A stretch of 64,000 nucleotides of DNA from Deinococcus roseus. GTDB taxonomy: Bacteria; Deinococcota; Deinococci; Deinococcales; Deinococcaceae. This document shows positions 16,742 through 25,267 of this stretch, in pieces (position 1 is the first letter of the stretch; every line of letters begins with the position of its first letter). Both the position numbers and the translations under genes were made by a program. Where the stretch lies: positions 62,001 through 126,000 of the forward strand of contig NZ_BMOD01000004.1 of assembly GCF_014646895.1 (NCBI RefSeq), read 5' to 3'. The notes under the pieces are model-generated. The model saw nothing but the letters and a program-made list of their open reading frames with translations. It did not search any database and was not told where the DNA came from.

Positions 16742-17914
16742 ATGAAAGAGATTTTCGATGCCATCACCACAGCAGATTGCAGAACATATCCCGGATCCAA
16801 ATGGCAAACCCATCCAGAAAGTGTGTTGCCCCTGTGGGTGGCAGACATGGATTTTCCCATTGCCAGAGAAATTCAACAGGCCATTCAGGAACGGGCAGCA
16901 GGTTTTGTGGGGTATCCCCAGCATGGAGGAGATCCCCAGGTGCTGCTTGCACTGCAGGAGCGTCTGAAATCCCGTTTTGACTGGGACATCTCTGCCCGGG
17001 ATGTCCTGACCGTGCCCAGCCTGGGACGCGCCCTGCACACCTGCATTGCGGCCCTCAGTGAACCCGGAGAGGGCGTGATCACCCAGACCCCGGTGTACCA
17101 CCGGTTTCTGATCGGGATCCGGGAAACCGGGCGCGTTGCACTGGAGAGCCCCATGCTGTTTTCTCCTGCAGGCTGGGAACTGGATTTTGAGCAACTGGAA
17201 TCGCTGGTGACCCCCCAGACCCGTGTTTTGATGCTGTGCAATCCGCAGAACCCCACCGGAAGGGTGTTTTCCAGACTGGAACTGGAAAAACTGGCAGAAT
17301 TTGTCCTGAATCATGACCTGCTGGTGATCTCTGATGAACTTCATGCCGATGTGAATTATGGACACCAGCACACCGTTTTTGCCAGCCTGAGTCCTGAACT
17401 GGAGCAGCGCACCTTCACGCTGTATGGACCGGGAAAAACCTTCAATCTGGCCGGTCTGGGTCTGGGTTTTGTGATCTGCAAAAACCCTGCGCTGCTGGAC
17501 AAATTCAAGCAAGTGCTGCTGGGCACCCTTCCTGAACCCAATGTGCTGTCCAGTGCAGCTGCACTTGCGGCCTACACCCAGGCTGAAGTGTGGGAAAAAG
17601 AGGTGCTGGCTTACCTGCAGGCCAACCGGGACCATCTGGCGGCACGATTGCAAAAAGAATTGCCTGAGGTGCAGTTTGCTCCACTGGAAGCCACTTACAC
17701 CCAGTTGCTGAATTTCAGGAATTACAGCTTTGCTCCTGAAGCACAAAAAGTACTGCTGCAAGGCGGTCTGGCCCTGAATGAGGGTTCCAGCTTTGGCAAG
17801 GACTTCTGGGGGTATGCGCGCATCAATTTCGCCACCAGCCGTCAGATTCTGGATCAGGCCATCGACCGAATGGTGCAGATTGTGCAAGCCAGACAGGAAA
17901 CCGTCAGCAGCTGA
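16742..17914 (+). CDS. PatB/MalY-type PLP-dependent aminotransferase or C-S lyase
   Basis: 390 aa fold-type I PLP enzyme. LPLWVADMDFP near residue 30 is diagnostic of the MalY/PatB group. CNPQNPTGRVF, the Asp in VISDELHADV, and the PLP lysine in GPGKTFNLAGLGLG follow. Members cleave cystathionine or cysteine-type C-S bonds, giving homocysteine or H2S plus pyruvate and ammonia. The start at 16742 lacks a ribosome site, but TATACT ends six bases before it, the leaderless pattern. An upstream in-frame start at 16535 lies inside the divergent regulator gene. Confidence 0.85.
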   Translation: MKEIFDAITTADCRTYPGSKWQTHPESVLPLWVADMDFPIAREIQQAIQERAAGFVGYPQHGGDPQVLLALQERLKSRFDWDISARDVLTVPSLGRALHTCIAALSEPGEGVITQTPVYHRFLIGIRETGRVALESPMLFSPAGWELDFEQLESLVTPQTRVLMLCNPQNPTGRVFSRLELEKLAEFVLNHDLLVISDELHADVNYGHQHTVFASLSPELEQRTFTLYGPGKTFNLAGLGLGFVICKNPALLDKFKQVLLGTLPEPNVLSSAAALAAYTQAEVWEKEVLAYLQANRDHLAARLQKELPEVQFAPLEATYTQLLNFRNYSFAPEAQKVLLQGGLALNEGSSFGKDFWGYARINFATSRQILDQAIDRMVQIVQARQETVSS

Positions 17915-18029
17915 TTTCAGATTGGATTTCAGGACCCTCACAGGCCCACTGCAAACCCCTTCAGCCAGACCAGATGGCTTTCATCTTTTTCCTGACAGGC
18001 ATCTCATGCAAATCGTGCACAACTGAGTT

Positions 18030-18170
18030 ATGGAATATCTGGTGTTGCTTTTTGTGCTTTTGCCTCTGGGCAACCTTTTGCTGGAGCGTTTTGAAAAACC
18101 CATTCCCGACCACGAACAACCCCTGAGGGTCTGGCTGCAAAGTGCTTCAGACCGCACCGAAAAACATTGA
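18030..18170 (+). CDS. Small single-pass membrane protein (46 aa), unrecognised
   Basis: This short frame encodes a hydrophobic N-terminal helix (YLVLLFVLLPLGNLLL, residues 3-18) and a charged tail rich in Glu, Asp, Arg and Lys. A clean rho-independent terminator begins 12 bp after its stop, which argues that it is a real transcription unit. No clear ribosome site is visible. It follows the lyase gene by 115 bp and could be on the same transcript. Function unknown. Confidence 0.45.
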   Translation: MEYLVLLFVLLPLGNLLLERFEKPIPDHEQPLRVWLQSASDRTEKH

Positions 18171-18181
18171 GCTTTCCTCCT

Positions 18182-18203
18182 CCCCGAACATTCGGGGTTT
18201 TTC
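18182..18203 (+). terminator. Rho-independent terminator
   Basis: A 7-bp stem, CCCCGAA/TTCGGGG (18182-18188, 18191-18197), with a 2-nt nominal loop and five or more T. It ends the lyase and small-protein unit. Confidence 0.85.
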
Positions 18204-18225
18204 TTGCTTCAGGGTACGGATCCAG

Positions 18226-18241
18226 GCTGTAAAATGACAGC
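18226..18241 (+). promoter_or_regulatory. Inverted repeat around a -10-like box upstream of eda
   Basis: The 5-bp arms GCTGT and ACAGC flank a centre that includes TAAAAT (18230-18235), a plausible -10 element. It lies 57 bp before the eda start. A matching -35 at good spacing is not obvious, so this is tentative. Confidence 0.3.
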
Positions 18242-18297
18242 AGCCTCATATTGGATCAAGATTTCAAACCTGCCCCGGCACACCCAGGAGGAACTTC

Positions 18298-18945
18298 ATG
18301 TTTGATGCAACCACACTGAAAACACAGCTGCGGGCTGCAAAAATGGTGGGCGTACTGCGTGCCCCCACAGCAGAAGCGGCAGTGCAAGCTTCACTGGCTG
18401 CCATTCGGGGGGGCCTGAAAGCCATTGAACTGACTTTCACCACGCCAGATGCCCCCCATGCCATTGAAAAACTGCGTTCACAGCTTCCCGAGGGGGTGCT
18501 GCTGGGTGCAGGCACCGTCACCACACCAGAACAGGCAGCACTTGCCCTGGAAGCCGGGGCTCACTTTCTGGTCAGCCCCCATCTGGGAGAAGATGTGCTG
18601 GAAACCGCCCACCTGCTGGGCATCCCTTACCTTCCTGGTGTCCTCACCCCCACCGAAATTCACCGTGCCCATTGCCTGAAAGCCGAACTGCTCAAGATCT
18701 TCCCCATCGGGTCCAGTGGAGGAGCAGCTTACCTGAAAGACCTGCTGGGTCCTTTCCCGGACCTGCAGGCCATGGTGACGGGCAGTGTGGGACCAAAGGA
18801 AGTCAAAGATTACCTGGATGCTGGAGCCATCGCTGTGGGTGTGGGCTCCAACCTGTTCCCAAAAGAAGCCATTGCACAAGGCAACTGGGATGCCGTGGAA
18901 CAGGCCACCAGAACTGCTTTTGAAGAGGCAGGTCTCGGCGGCTGA
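18298..18945 (+). CDS. eda: 2-keto-3-deoxy-6-phosphogluconate (KDPG) aldolase
   Basis: 215 aa, normal length. The catalytic Glu lies in AIELTFTTP near residue 42, GAGTVTTPEQ near 76, and the Schiff-base lysine in KIFPIGSSGG near 138. It splits KDPG to pyruvate and glyceraldehyde-3-phosphate (Entner-Doudoroff pathway) and often also handles KHG. The ATG has AGGAGG seven bases upstream. It stands alone, bounded by terminators on both sides; no edd is in this window. A broader KDPG/KHG specificity is possible. Confidence 0.9.
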   Translation: MFDATTLKTQLRAAKMVGVLRAPTAEAAVQASLAAIRGGLKAIELTFTTPDAPHAIEKLRSQLPEGVLLGAGTVTTPEQAALALEAGAHFLVSPHLGEDVLETAHLLGIPYLPGVLTPTEIHRAHCLKAELLKIFPIGSSGGAAYLKDLLGPFPDLQAMVTGSVGPKEVKDYLDAGAIAVGVGSNLFPKEAIAQGNWDAVEQATRTAFEEAGLGG

Positions 18946-18963
18946 GCACAGACCGTCCAACAA

Positions 18964-18994
18964 AAGACCCTGCCTTGTTTTCAGGCAGGGTCTT
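18964..18994. terminator. Bidirectional terminator between eda and ispG
   Basis: An 11-bp stem, AAGACCCTGCC with GGCAGGGTCTT, around a T-rich 9-nt loop, between convergent genes. Confidence 0.85.
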
Positions 18995-19009
18995 AAAGGT
19001 GAAATTCGA

Positions 19010-20230
19010 TCAGGACACAACCGGGCTGTAAGTCTTTTGCACGTAGGCTTCCAGAAGTTCCTGAAACTCCTGCACAATCCTGGGGCCTTTCAGGGTGGTC
19101 AGCAGTTTGCCATCCTGATAGACCGGAGCACGGGGGTCCTCTCCAGTTCCGGGCAGAGAAATCCCGATGTTGGCGTGTTTGGACTCTCCGGGGCCGTTCA
19201 CAATGCAGCCCATCACGGCCACCTGCATGGCTTCCACGCCAGGCAGGGATTTCTTCCATTCGGGCATGCGGTCACGGATGTAATCCTGAATGTCGCGGGC
19301 CATCTCCTGAAAAAGGGTGCTGGTGGTGCGTCCACAACCAGGGCAGGCCGTCACCTGGGGTAAAAACTGGCGGAGTCCGAGGCTTTGCAGGATCTGCTGG
19401 GCCACCTCCACTTCTTTTTTGCGGGGTGCCCCCGGTTCTGGCGTGATGGACACCCGGATGGTGTCTCCAATGCCTTCTGCCAGCAGCACCGACAGGCCCG
19501 CAGTGGAAGCCACCACACCCTTGTCTCCCATCCCGGCTTCGGTGAGGCCCAGATGCAGGGGGTAGTCGCATTTTGCAGCCAGCAGGCGGTACACCTGCCA
19601 GAGTTCTGGTGCACTGGACACCTTGGCAGACAGGATGATCTTTTCCCGTTTCAGGCCCAGTTCTTCTGCATAATGGGCGCTTTCCAGGGCAGACACGATC
19701 ATGGCGTCGATCATCACATCCGTGCCACTCCTGGGCTCTGGAAGTTTGACATTCTCGTCCATCATGCGGGCCAGCACGCTCTGGTCCAGGCTGCCCCAGT
19801 TCACCCCGATGCGCACGGGTTTGTCAAAGTCTTTTGCGACTTCAATCATGGTGGCGAAGTTCTCGTCGTGCCGGTCTCCCACTCCCACATTGCCAGGGTT
19901 GATGCGGTATTTGGCCAGCAATTCTGCCGTTTCTGGAAATTCACGCAGCAGGATGTGACCGTTGTAATGAAAATCTCCCACCAGCGGAACATGGATTCCA
20001 ATGTCTGCGAGGCGCTGCACGATTTCTGGCACGGCAGCAGCACTCTGTTTGTTGTTGACGGTGATGCGAACAATTTCACTGCCCGCGTTGTAAAGCTGGG
20101 CCACCTGAATGGCGGTGGCTTCGGCATCTGCAGTGTCGGTGTTGGTCATGCTCTGCACCACCACCGGGTGGTCGGAACCCACCCACACCCCACCCACATT
20201 GACATTTACGGTCTTGCGACGCTTGATCAT
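19010..20230 (-). CDS. ispG: 4-hydroxy-3-methylbut-2-en-1-yl diphosphate synthase
   Basis: 406 aa. The N-terminus (VGSDHPVVVQSMTNTDTAD) and the C-terminal [4Fe-4S]-binding segment VTACPGCGRTT with a later conserved MGCIVNGPGE Cys are diagnostic of IspG/GcpE. It converts MEcPP to HMBPP in the non-mevalonate isoprenoid pathway, upstream of carotenoid and quinone synthesis. TACAAT lies eight bases before the ATG with no ribosome site, so the mRNA probably starts at or near the start codon. It follows the HD-GYP gene by 76 bp in the same direction. Confidence 0.95.
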   Translation of the reverse strand: MIKRRKTVNVNVGGVWVGSDHPVVVQSMTNTDTADAEATAIQVAQLYNAGSEIVRITVNNKQSAAAVPEIVQRLADIGIHVPLVGDFHYNGHILLREFPETAELLAKYRINPGNVGVGDRHDENFATMIEVAKDFDKPVRIGVNWGSLDQSVLARMMDENVKLPEPRSGTDVMIDAMIVSALESAHYAEELGLKREKIILSAKVSSAPELWQVYRLLAAKCDYPLHLGLTEAGMGDKGVVASTAGLSVLLAEGIGDTIRVSITPEPGAPRKKEVEVAQQILQSLGLRQFLPQVTACPGCGRTTSTLFQEMARDIQDYIRDRMPEWKKSLPGVEAMQVAVMGCIVNGPGESKHANIGISLPGTGEDPRAPVYQDGKLLTTLKGPRIVQEFQELLEAYVQKTYSPVVS

Positions 20231-20306
20231 ACGGGACCATTGTACTCGCGTCTGGTGAGGGCATTGGGGAGGTGGAACACCAAAGGGTCAAACGAAGAAG
20301 CACAGA

Positions 20307-21434
20307 TCAGTTCAGACCCTGGTGCATCTGGGGGGCCATTGTTGTGACATCCTCAGCTGTCAAAGCCATCAATTGCCCGAGGGCGTCCACCACCTGCGGA
20401 TCAAAGTGCTTGCCAGACTGGAAGCGGATTTCCTGCATGGCTTCCTGGTGGGACCATGCGCGTTTGTAAGGCCGTTCGCTGATCAGGGCATCGTACACAT
20501 CACACACAGCAAAAATCCGGGCAAAGCGGGGAATGTCTTCACCTTTCAGGCCCACAGGGTAACCTGTGCCGTTCCATTTCTCATGGTGGGCCAGCACCAC
20601 CTGACGGGAAGACTGGGGCAGGAAACCCAGAGCATCTGCAAAACGGCCTCCTTCCAGCACATGGTTTTGCATGGTGGCCCATTCCTCTGCCGTCAGCTGG
20701 CCTTTTTTGAGCAGCACATGGTCGGGGGTGCCCAGCTTGCCCACATCATGCAGGTAAGCCCCCCAGCGCAGGGCTTCCAGGTCCTGGGCCTCCAGCTGAA
20801 AGAGGGTGCCCAGTTTGACAGCCATGTGTGTGACACGTTCGGTGTGACCTCTGGTTTCACCGTCTTTGAACTCCAGGGCCAGGCCCAGGGCACGCAGCGC
20901 AGCTTCACGGGTGTCCAGCAGCTTCTCTTCCACAATGAAGCGCACCGTCACCAGCGACATCATGGCCGAGACCGCCACAAACAGTTGCTTCTCCTGTACG
21001 GTCCAGCGGTGCTCCTGAAAGGTGTGCATCAGGAAAGCCCCCTGCAGTTGTCCCTGGGCATCCCGCACCGGAGCTGCAGCCAGGCTTTGCACCCCCAGTT
21101 GTGGAAAACCTGTGGCCACAGGATCCTCTGCTGTGACAGGAAAAAACAGGGGCTGTGTGGCCTCCTGCAGGGCCTGCAGCAAAGGGAGGTTGGACGGCAA
21201 ACCATGCATCAGGATGGCCTGCATGGCTTCTCCTTCTGGAAGTTCTCCAGCAGCGGTGCGGGCATGGTACATCTGGTCGTCTTTGAGCTGGAAATAGGCA
21301 GCTCCCACAGCAGCCGTGTGTTCCAGCAGGCGCTGCAGGGCGGGTTGTACAGCATCGGGGATGGAAATCGCTTTCAGTGCAGTGCGGGTGAGTTCGAGGG
21401 CAAGTGCGGATTCTGCAGGAAGCATTTCAGCCAT
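20307..21434 (-). CDS. GAF plus HD-GYP domain protein, probable c-di-GMP phosphodiesterase
   Basis: 375 aa. A GAF-like sensor occupies about residues 10-170, followed by an HD-GYP domain. The domain shows GHTERVTHMAVKLG, the metal HD pair in YLHDVGKLGTPDHVLLK, the conserved HHEKWNGTGYPVGLKGEDIP, and the downstream AICDVYDALISERPYKRAW-like helix. Such proteins hydrolyse c-di-GMP. The start at 21434 is preferred over 21593: TACAGT ends six bases before this ATG (leaderless pattern), and the longer version adds a Cys-rich stretch spanning the divergent promoter region. Confidence 0.85.
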   Translation of the reverse strand: MAEMLPAESALALELTRTALKAISIPDAVQPALQRLLEHTAAVGAAYFQLKDDQMYHARTAAGELPEGEAMQAILMHGLPSNLPLLQALQEATQPLFFPVTAEDPVATGFPQLGVQSLAAAPVRDAQGQLQGAFLMHTFQEHRWTVQEKQLFVAVSAMMSLVTVRFIVEEKLLDTREAALRALGLALEFKDGETRGHTERVTHMAVKLGTLFQLEAQDLEALRWGAYLHDVGKLGTPDHVLLKKGQLTAEEWATMQNHVLEGGRFADALGFLPQSSRQVVLAHHEKWNGTGYPVGLKGEDIPRFARIFAVCDVYDALISERPYKRAWSHQEAMQEIRFQSGKHFDPQVVDALGQLMALTAEDVTTMAPQMHQGLN

Positions 21435-21632
21435 TTGCCCACTGTACACATGGGGATCACACAGAATTCTTGTTGCAAAGCAAGAAAAGTGTTTTACACA
21501 GCACATGTTGCACAACCCCCACAGCCCACCAACTGGAATCCCTGGCGCAAAGTCCAGGTGAAAAAACCAGTACAGTGACGGCATGCTGCACAAGAAACCC
21601 TGGATTTCACATGTGTTTTGCCGGGATGCAAC

Positions 21633-22400
21633 ATGAAGTCTTCTCCACGTCTCAGGCGTTTTGGAATTGTACTGTCTGTGCTGGCCATCATAGGAAGCGT
21701 GCTGTATTTCATTTTTCGCAACCTTCTGACGGTGTCACCCGAAGAAGCCCTTTCAGAAGGCAAAACCTTGCTGCAGAAAAAAACCGTGCTGGCTGTGGTG
21801 GCCCACCCGGATGATCTGGAATGGTACATCGGGGGCACGCTGCACAGACTGGCGGTTGCCGGGGCCAATGTGCAGGTGGTGGTGTCTGCTTCTGGAGAAA
21901 AAGGCCCGAACCACATCAACGCCACGGACCTTGCTGCAACCCGGGAGCAGGAACAGCGTGCAGCAGGCAAAATCAATGGGTACACCCAGATTCACTTCTT
22001 GCGTCTGCCAGATCGGGGCGTGGCAAAAGACCCCCGCTTCCTGCCCGAAGTGGAAAAGATCTACAACACCGTTAAACCAGAGGCTGTTTTTGTCTTTGAT
22101 CCAGATTGTCCTTCCCTCCCCTATTTGCATGCAGACCATCAGGGTTCAGCCAGGCTTTTTCTCTCATTCTGGAGAGGCCTGACCGGGGACCGCCCTCCGG
22201 TGTACCTGTTCCAGACCCGCAGGCCCAATGTGGCCGTGGACATCAGTGATGTACTGGACACCAAAACCCTGGCCCTGGCAGAGCACCACAGCCAGTACGG
22301 GGTGCAGGACTCCAACGGAGGCCGCATGATCCAGATGTTCCGTGCAGAAGGTTCACGGGTGGGCGTGGAAGCTGCAGAACTTTATCGGGTGCTGCGCTGA
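21633..22400 (+). CDS. PIG-L family deacetylase, membrane-anchored
   Basis: 255 aa. An N-terminal signal anchor (about 9-30) is followed by the zinc-binding AHPDDLEWYIGG near residue 60 and a second metal motif HADHQGS near 165, the LmbE/PIG-L signature. The family removes N-acetyl groups from GlcNAc-containing small molecules or glycolipids. The anchor suggests action at or outside the membrane, so an envelope glycan substrate is plausible. The ATG at 21633 is used rather than an upstream in-frame TTG. Confidence 0.83.
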   Translation: MKSSPRLRRFGIVLSVLAIIGSVLYFIFRNLLTVSPEEALSEGKTLLQKKTVLAVVAHPDDLEWYIGGTLHRLAVAGANVQVVVSASGEKGPNHINATDLAATREQEQRAAGKINGYTQIHFLRLPDRGVAKDPRFLPEVEKIYNTVKPEAVFVFDPDCPSLPYLHADHQGSARLFLSFWRGLTGDRPPVYLFQTRRPNVAVDISDVLDTKTLALAEHHSQYGVQDSNGGRMIQMFRAEGSRVGVEAAELYRVLR

Positions 22401-22430
22401 TGCTCTCACTTTTGCAGGATAGATTGGGAC

Positions 22431-22910
22431 ATGGAAATTCGAACTTTTGAACCCACAGACACCCAGCAGGTTGTTCAGCTGATCCTGCCCATTCAGACCG
22501 AAGAATTTGGCATTCCCATCACGCTGGAAGACCAGCCAGATCTGCTGGACATTCCCCATTTTTACCAGCAGCAAAAAGGCAACTTCTGGGTGGCCACAGC
22601 AGAAGGGCAGGTGGTGGGCACCCTGGCTTTGCTGGACATCGGAAACCAGCAGGGGGCACTGCGCAAGATGTTCGTGCATCCTGATTTCCGGGGAAAACCC
22701 CACGGAAGTGCACAGAAACTGCTGGATGGGTTGCTGGACTGGGCCAGAACGCAGGGATTGACGGAGATTTTTCTGGGAACCACTGCAAAATACCTGGCAG
22801 CCCACCGTTTCTACGAGAAAAATGGTTTTGTGCAAATTGAACCAGATGCCCTGCCTGCAGCTTTCCCCCGCATGCAGGTGGACACCCGGTTCTACCAGAT
22901 CAGGGTCTGA
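22431..22910 (+). CDS. GNAT-family acetyltransferase
   Basis: 159 aa. The acetyl-CoA-binding motif is visible as RKMFVHPDFRGKPHGSAQKLLDG near residues 83-103, and the C-terminal AHRFYEKNGF is the usual GNAT motif B. The acceptor is unknown. No ribosome site; TAGATT ends five bases before the ATG, so it is probably leaderless. Its stop codon directly abuts the stop codon of the convergent cyanase gene (TGATCA carries both). Confidence 0.82.
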   Translation: MEIRTFEPTDTQQVVQLILPIQTEEFGIPITLEDQPDLLDIPHFYQQQKGNFWVATAEGQVVGTLALLDIGNQQGALRKMFVHPDFRGKPHGSAQKLLDGLLDWARTQGLTEIFLGTTAKYLAAHRFYEKNGFVQIEPDALPAAFPRMQVDTRFYQIRV

Positions 22911-23354
22911 TCAGTACATCTTGTAAGGCAAAAATTTCCCATTCAGAACGATTTTGACCCTGTCTCCTCTGGGGTCTTCTTCTCTGGAAATGTCCATGGA
23001 GAAGTCAATGGCGCTCATGATGCCATCGCCAAACTCCTCGTGAATCAGGGTTTTGATGGTGGTGCCATACACCTGAATCAGTTCATAAAAACGGTAGATC
23101 AGAGGGTCTGTGGGCACAGCAGAGGGCAGCGATCCTCTGTAGGGAACGGTTTGCAGGGTCTGGATGGCTTCTTCTGGCAGTTGCAACACTGCACCCACCT
23201 TTTCGGCCTGTTCCTTGGTGAGGGTCATCTGACCCAGCAAGGCTGCAGTGCTCCACTCTTTGCTCTGACCGATGGTTTCTGCCAGTGCAGTCCAGCTGAG
23301 GTTCTCTCGGGCCTTGGCATTCAGGATCATCTGGGTGACTTCATCTCGGGTCAT
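22911..23354 (-). CDS. cynS: Cyanate hydratase (cyanase)
   Basis: 147 aa, normal length. The C-terminal half is highly characteristic: TDPLIYRFYELIQVYGTTIK, LIHEEFGDGIMSAIDF. These segments carry the Arg, Glu and Ser expected at the decamer active site. The N-terminal helical domain is present. It converts cyanate plus bicarbonate to ammonia and CO2. GGGAGG sits six bases before the ATG. No carbonic anhydrase, cyanate transporter or CynR gene is adjacent, so it stands alone as a detoxification or nitrogen-scavenging gene. Confidence 0.93.
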   Translation of the reverse strand: MTRDEVTQMILNAKARENLSWTALAETIGQSKEWSTAALLGQMTLTKEQAEKVGAVLQLPEEAIQTLQTVPYRGSLPSAVPTDPLIYRFYELIQVYGTTIKTLIHEEFGDGIMSAIDFSMDISREEDPRGDRVKIVLNGKFLPYKMY

Positions 23355-23391
23355 GTTCCCTCCCTATGGCTGGACAGTCTAGCAAAAAATT

Positions 23392-23403
23392 GTATTTTTA
23401 TAC
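23392..23403. promoter_or_regulatory. Palindrome in the cynS upstream region
   Basis: GTAT-TTTT-ATAC lies about 40 bp upstream of the cynS start. Read on the minus strand it overlaps TACAAT and is followed by TAGACT, either of which could be a -10 box. It could be an operator, or simply AT-rich promoter sequence. Confidence 0.25.
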
Positions 23404-23516
23404 AGAGCAAATGAAATGCTTTTCCGGTCAAGTTTGGGAAAAAGCCAGAAAAAAGCAGGTGAATGCTGCAAAAGACATCCACCCATCGGAACATTTATAC
23501 ATCTGCTTGTTTCAAT

Positions 23517-25109
23517 TCACCTGTCCACCAGAACATGCCCCTGGCCTTGCAAAGTGAGGGTGTGGGTGGCCACCTTTTCCACCAGGCGCTGGTCGTGGCT
23601 GGCAAAAACCATGCCGCCTCCAAAAGCCAGCAGGAAGTCTTCCAGGGCTTCAATGCTCTGAATGTCCAGGTGGTTGGTGGGCTCATCCAGCAGCAACAGG
23701 TGGGCATCCGTGACGCTCAGGCAGGCCAGTGACAGACGGGTTCTTTCTCCTCCAGACAGGCCAGCAATTTCCATTCTGGGGTCTCTGGGCAGATCCAGGT
23801 GACCCAGAATGTTGTACACCTCTGCCAGTTTCAGTTTTGGGTTGCTGTACAGCAGTGCGTCCAGCATGGTCTTGTGTTGTTGCAACTCCTCGTGGTGTTG
23901 ACCACAGAAATACACCTTCACATGGCTTCCGATCAGAACCGCAGGGTTGCTGGACTGCAGGGCTTTTAACAAGGTGCTCTTGCCGCTGCCGTTCTCTCCC
24001 AGCAGGGCCACCCGCATCCCTTTTTTCAGGGTGAGGTGGATGTTGTGGGTGCAGAAGGTGTCCAGTCCTTCCAGACGCACCAGATCGTTGGGGTACTGGG
24101 TGGGCAGGGATTCTGGAATGACCAGTTGCTGGCGGTCCTGGTAGGGCTTGTCAGGCATCTGTTCCCGCAGGCGCTCCACCCGCCTTTCCATGGCCCTGGC
24201 CTGTTTGTCGGCCTGGTTGCCTGCATACTCGGCCTTGTTTTTGGCCATGATCAGCGCCTGATTCCCCGCCCGCTTGTGGTTGAAGGTGTTGCTGGAACGG
24301 GCAGAGCTTTTCAGGGCCTGCACCTCCTGCGTCAGGGCGTCCACCTTGCGGCTCTGGGCCTGGTGGTCTCGCATCTGGGCGGTTTCCAGTTCCTGTTTCT
24401 GCTGCATGGCTTTTGAGTAACCTCCGGCAAATGCTGTCAGGTGGCCCCTTTCCAGCACCAGGGTGCGGGTCGCCACCTGGTCCATGAATGCCCGGTCATG
24501 GGAGGCGAGCACCATGGTGGCAGAACTGTCCCGGATCCACTGCACCAGGGTTTTCTTGCCCTGCACGTCCAGGTGGTTGGTGGGTTCGTCCAGCAGGTAG
24601 ATGTCTGCGTTCTCCAGCATCACCCTGGCCAGCATCACCCGCCTGAGTTGACCTCCAGACAACTGGCTGAGCAGTTGCCGTTCTGGCAACCCCAGTTCAG
24701 AGAGCAGTTGCTCCATGCGCTGGCTGAAATCCCAGCCGCCCAGTTCCCGGAAAACCTCCTCTGCTTTTGCGTACAGACTGAGGTTTTCTTCGGTGGGGTC
24801 AGCCAGCAGGCTTTCTGCTGCTTCCAGGTGTTCCCTGGCCTGCCTGAGGGCAGGAGGGGTCAGGTGATCGGTGAGGGTGATGTGCAGGTCGGGCGGGAGT
24901 TGCTGCACAACAGCAACTTTTCCCATGGTCTGCACGGTTCCAGCATCCGGGGTGAGTTCCCCTGCAATGAGTTTCAAGAGGGTGCTCTTGCCACTGCCGT
25001 TTTTTCCAACCAGAGCAACTTTCTGGTGGGGGTCTATTTCCATCTGGACTGCGTCCAGCACTTTTTTCAGTCCCACAAAATGGGACAACGTCATCACATG
25101 AATTGACAT
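23517..25109 (-). CDS. ABC-F family ATP-binding protein
   Basis: 530 aa with two ABC domains and no membrane segments. Domain 1: GKNGSGKST, LSGGQLRRVMLA, IYLLDEPTNHLD. A charged linker follows (about 210-310). Domain 2: GENGSGKST, LSGGERTRLSLA, LLLLDEPTNHLD. ABC-F proteins act on the ribosome in translation or antibiotic protection. The short N-terminus and linker do not match EttA or Uup clearly, so the subtype is open. The start at 25109 has AAGGAG six bases upstream. Confidence 0.87.
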   Translation of the reverse strand: MSIHVMTLSHFVGLKKVLDAVQMEIDPHQKVALVGKNGSGKSTLLKLIAGELTPDAGTVQTMGKVAVVQQLPPDLHITLTDHLTPPALRQAREHLEAAESLLADPTEENLSLYAKAEEVFRELGGWDFSQRMEQLLSELGLPERQLLSQLSGGQLRRVMLARVMLENADIYLLDEPTNHLDVQGKKTLVQWIRDSSATMVLASHDRAFMDQVATRTLVLERGHLTAFAGGYSKAMQQKQELETAQMRDHQAQSRKVDALTQEVQALKSSARSSNTFNHKRAGNQALIMAKNKAEYAGNQADKQARAMERRVERLREQMPDKPYQDRQQLVIPESLPTQYPNDLVRLEGLDTFCTHNIHLTLKKGMRVALLGENGSGKSTLLKALQSSNPAVLIGSHVKVYFCGQHHEELQQHKTMLDALLYSNPKLKLAEVYNILGHLDLPRDPRMEIAGLSGGERTRLSLACLSVTDAHLLLLDEPTNHLDIQSIEALEDFLLAFGGGMVFASHDQRLVEKVATHTLTLQGQGHVLVDR

Positions 25110-25267
25110 GGCAGCTCCTTTCAAAATTTGAAATTGGAAGGGTCACTGCTGTCTCATGTCACGTCCTTTAAATGAATGGAGGAAAACCGACCTCAGGAAA
25201 CCTGATCGGGTCAGTTCTCAAGGTAACAAAGTTGGCTGCAGATTGCAGTAGCAACAAAGGCTTACCT

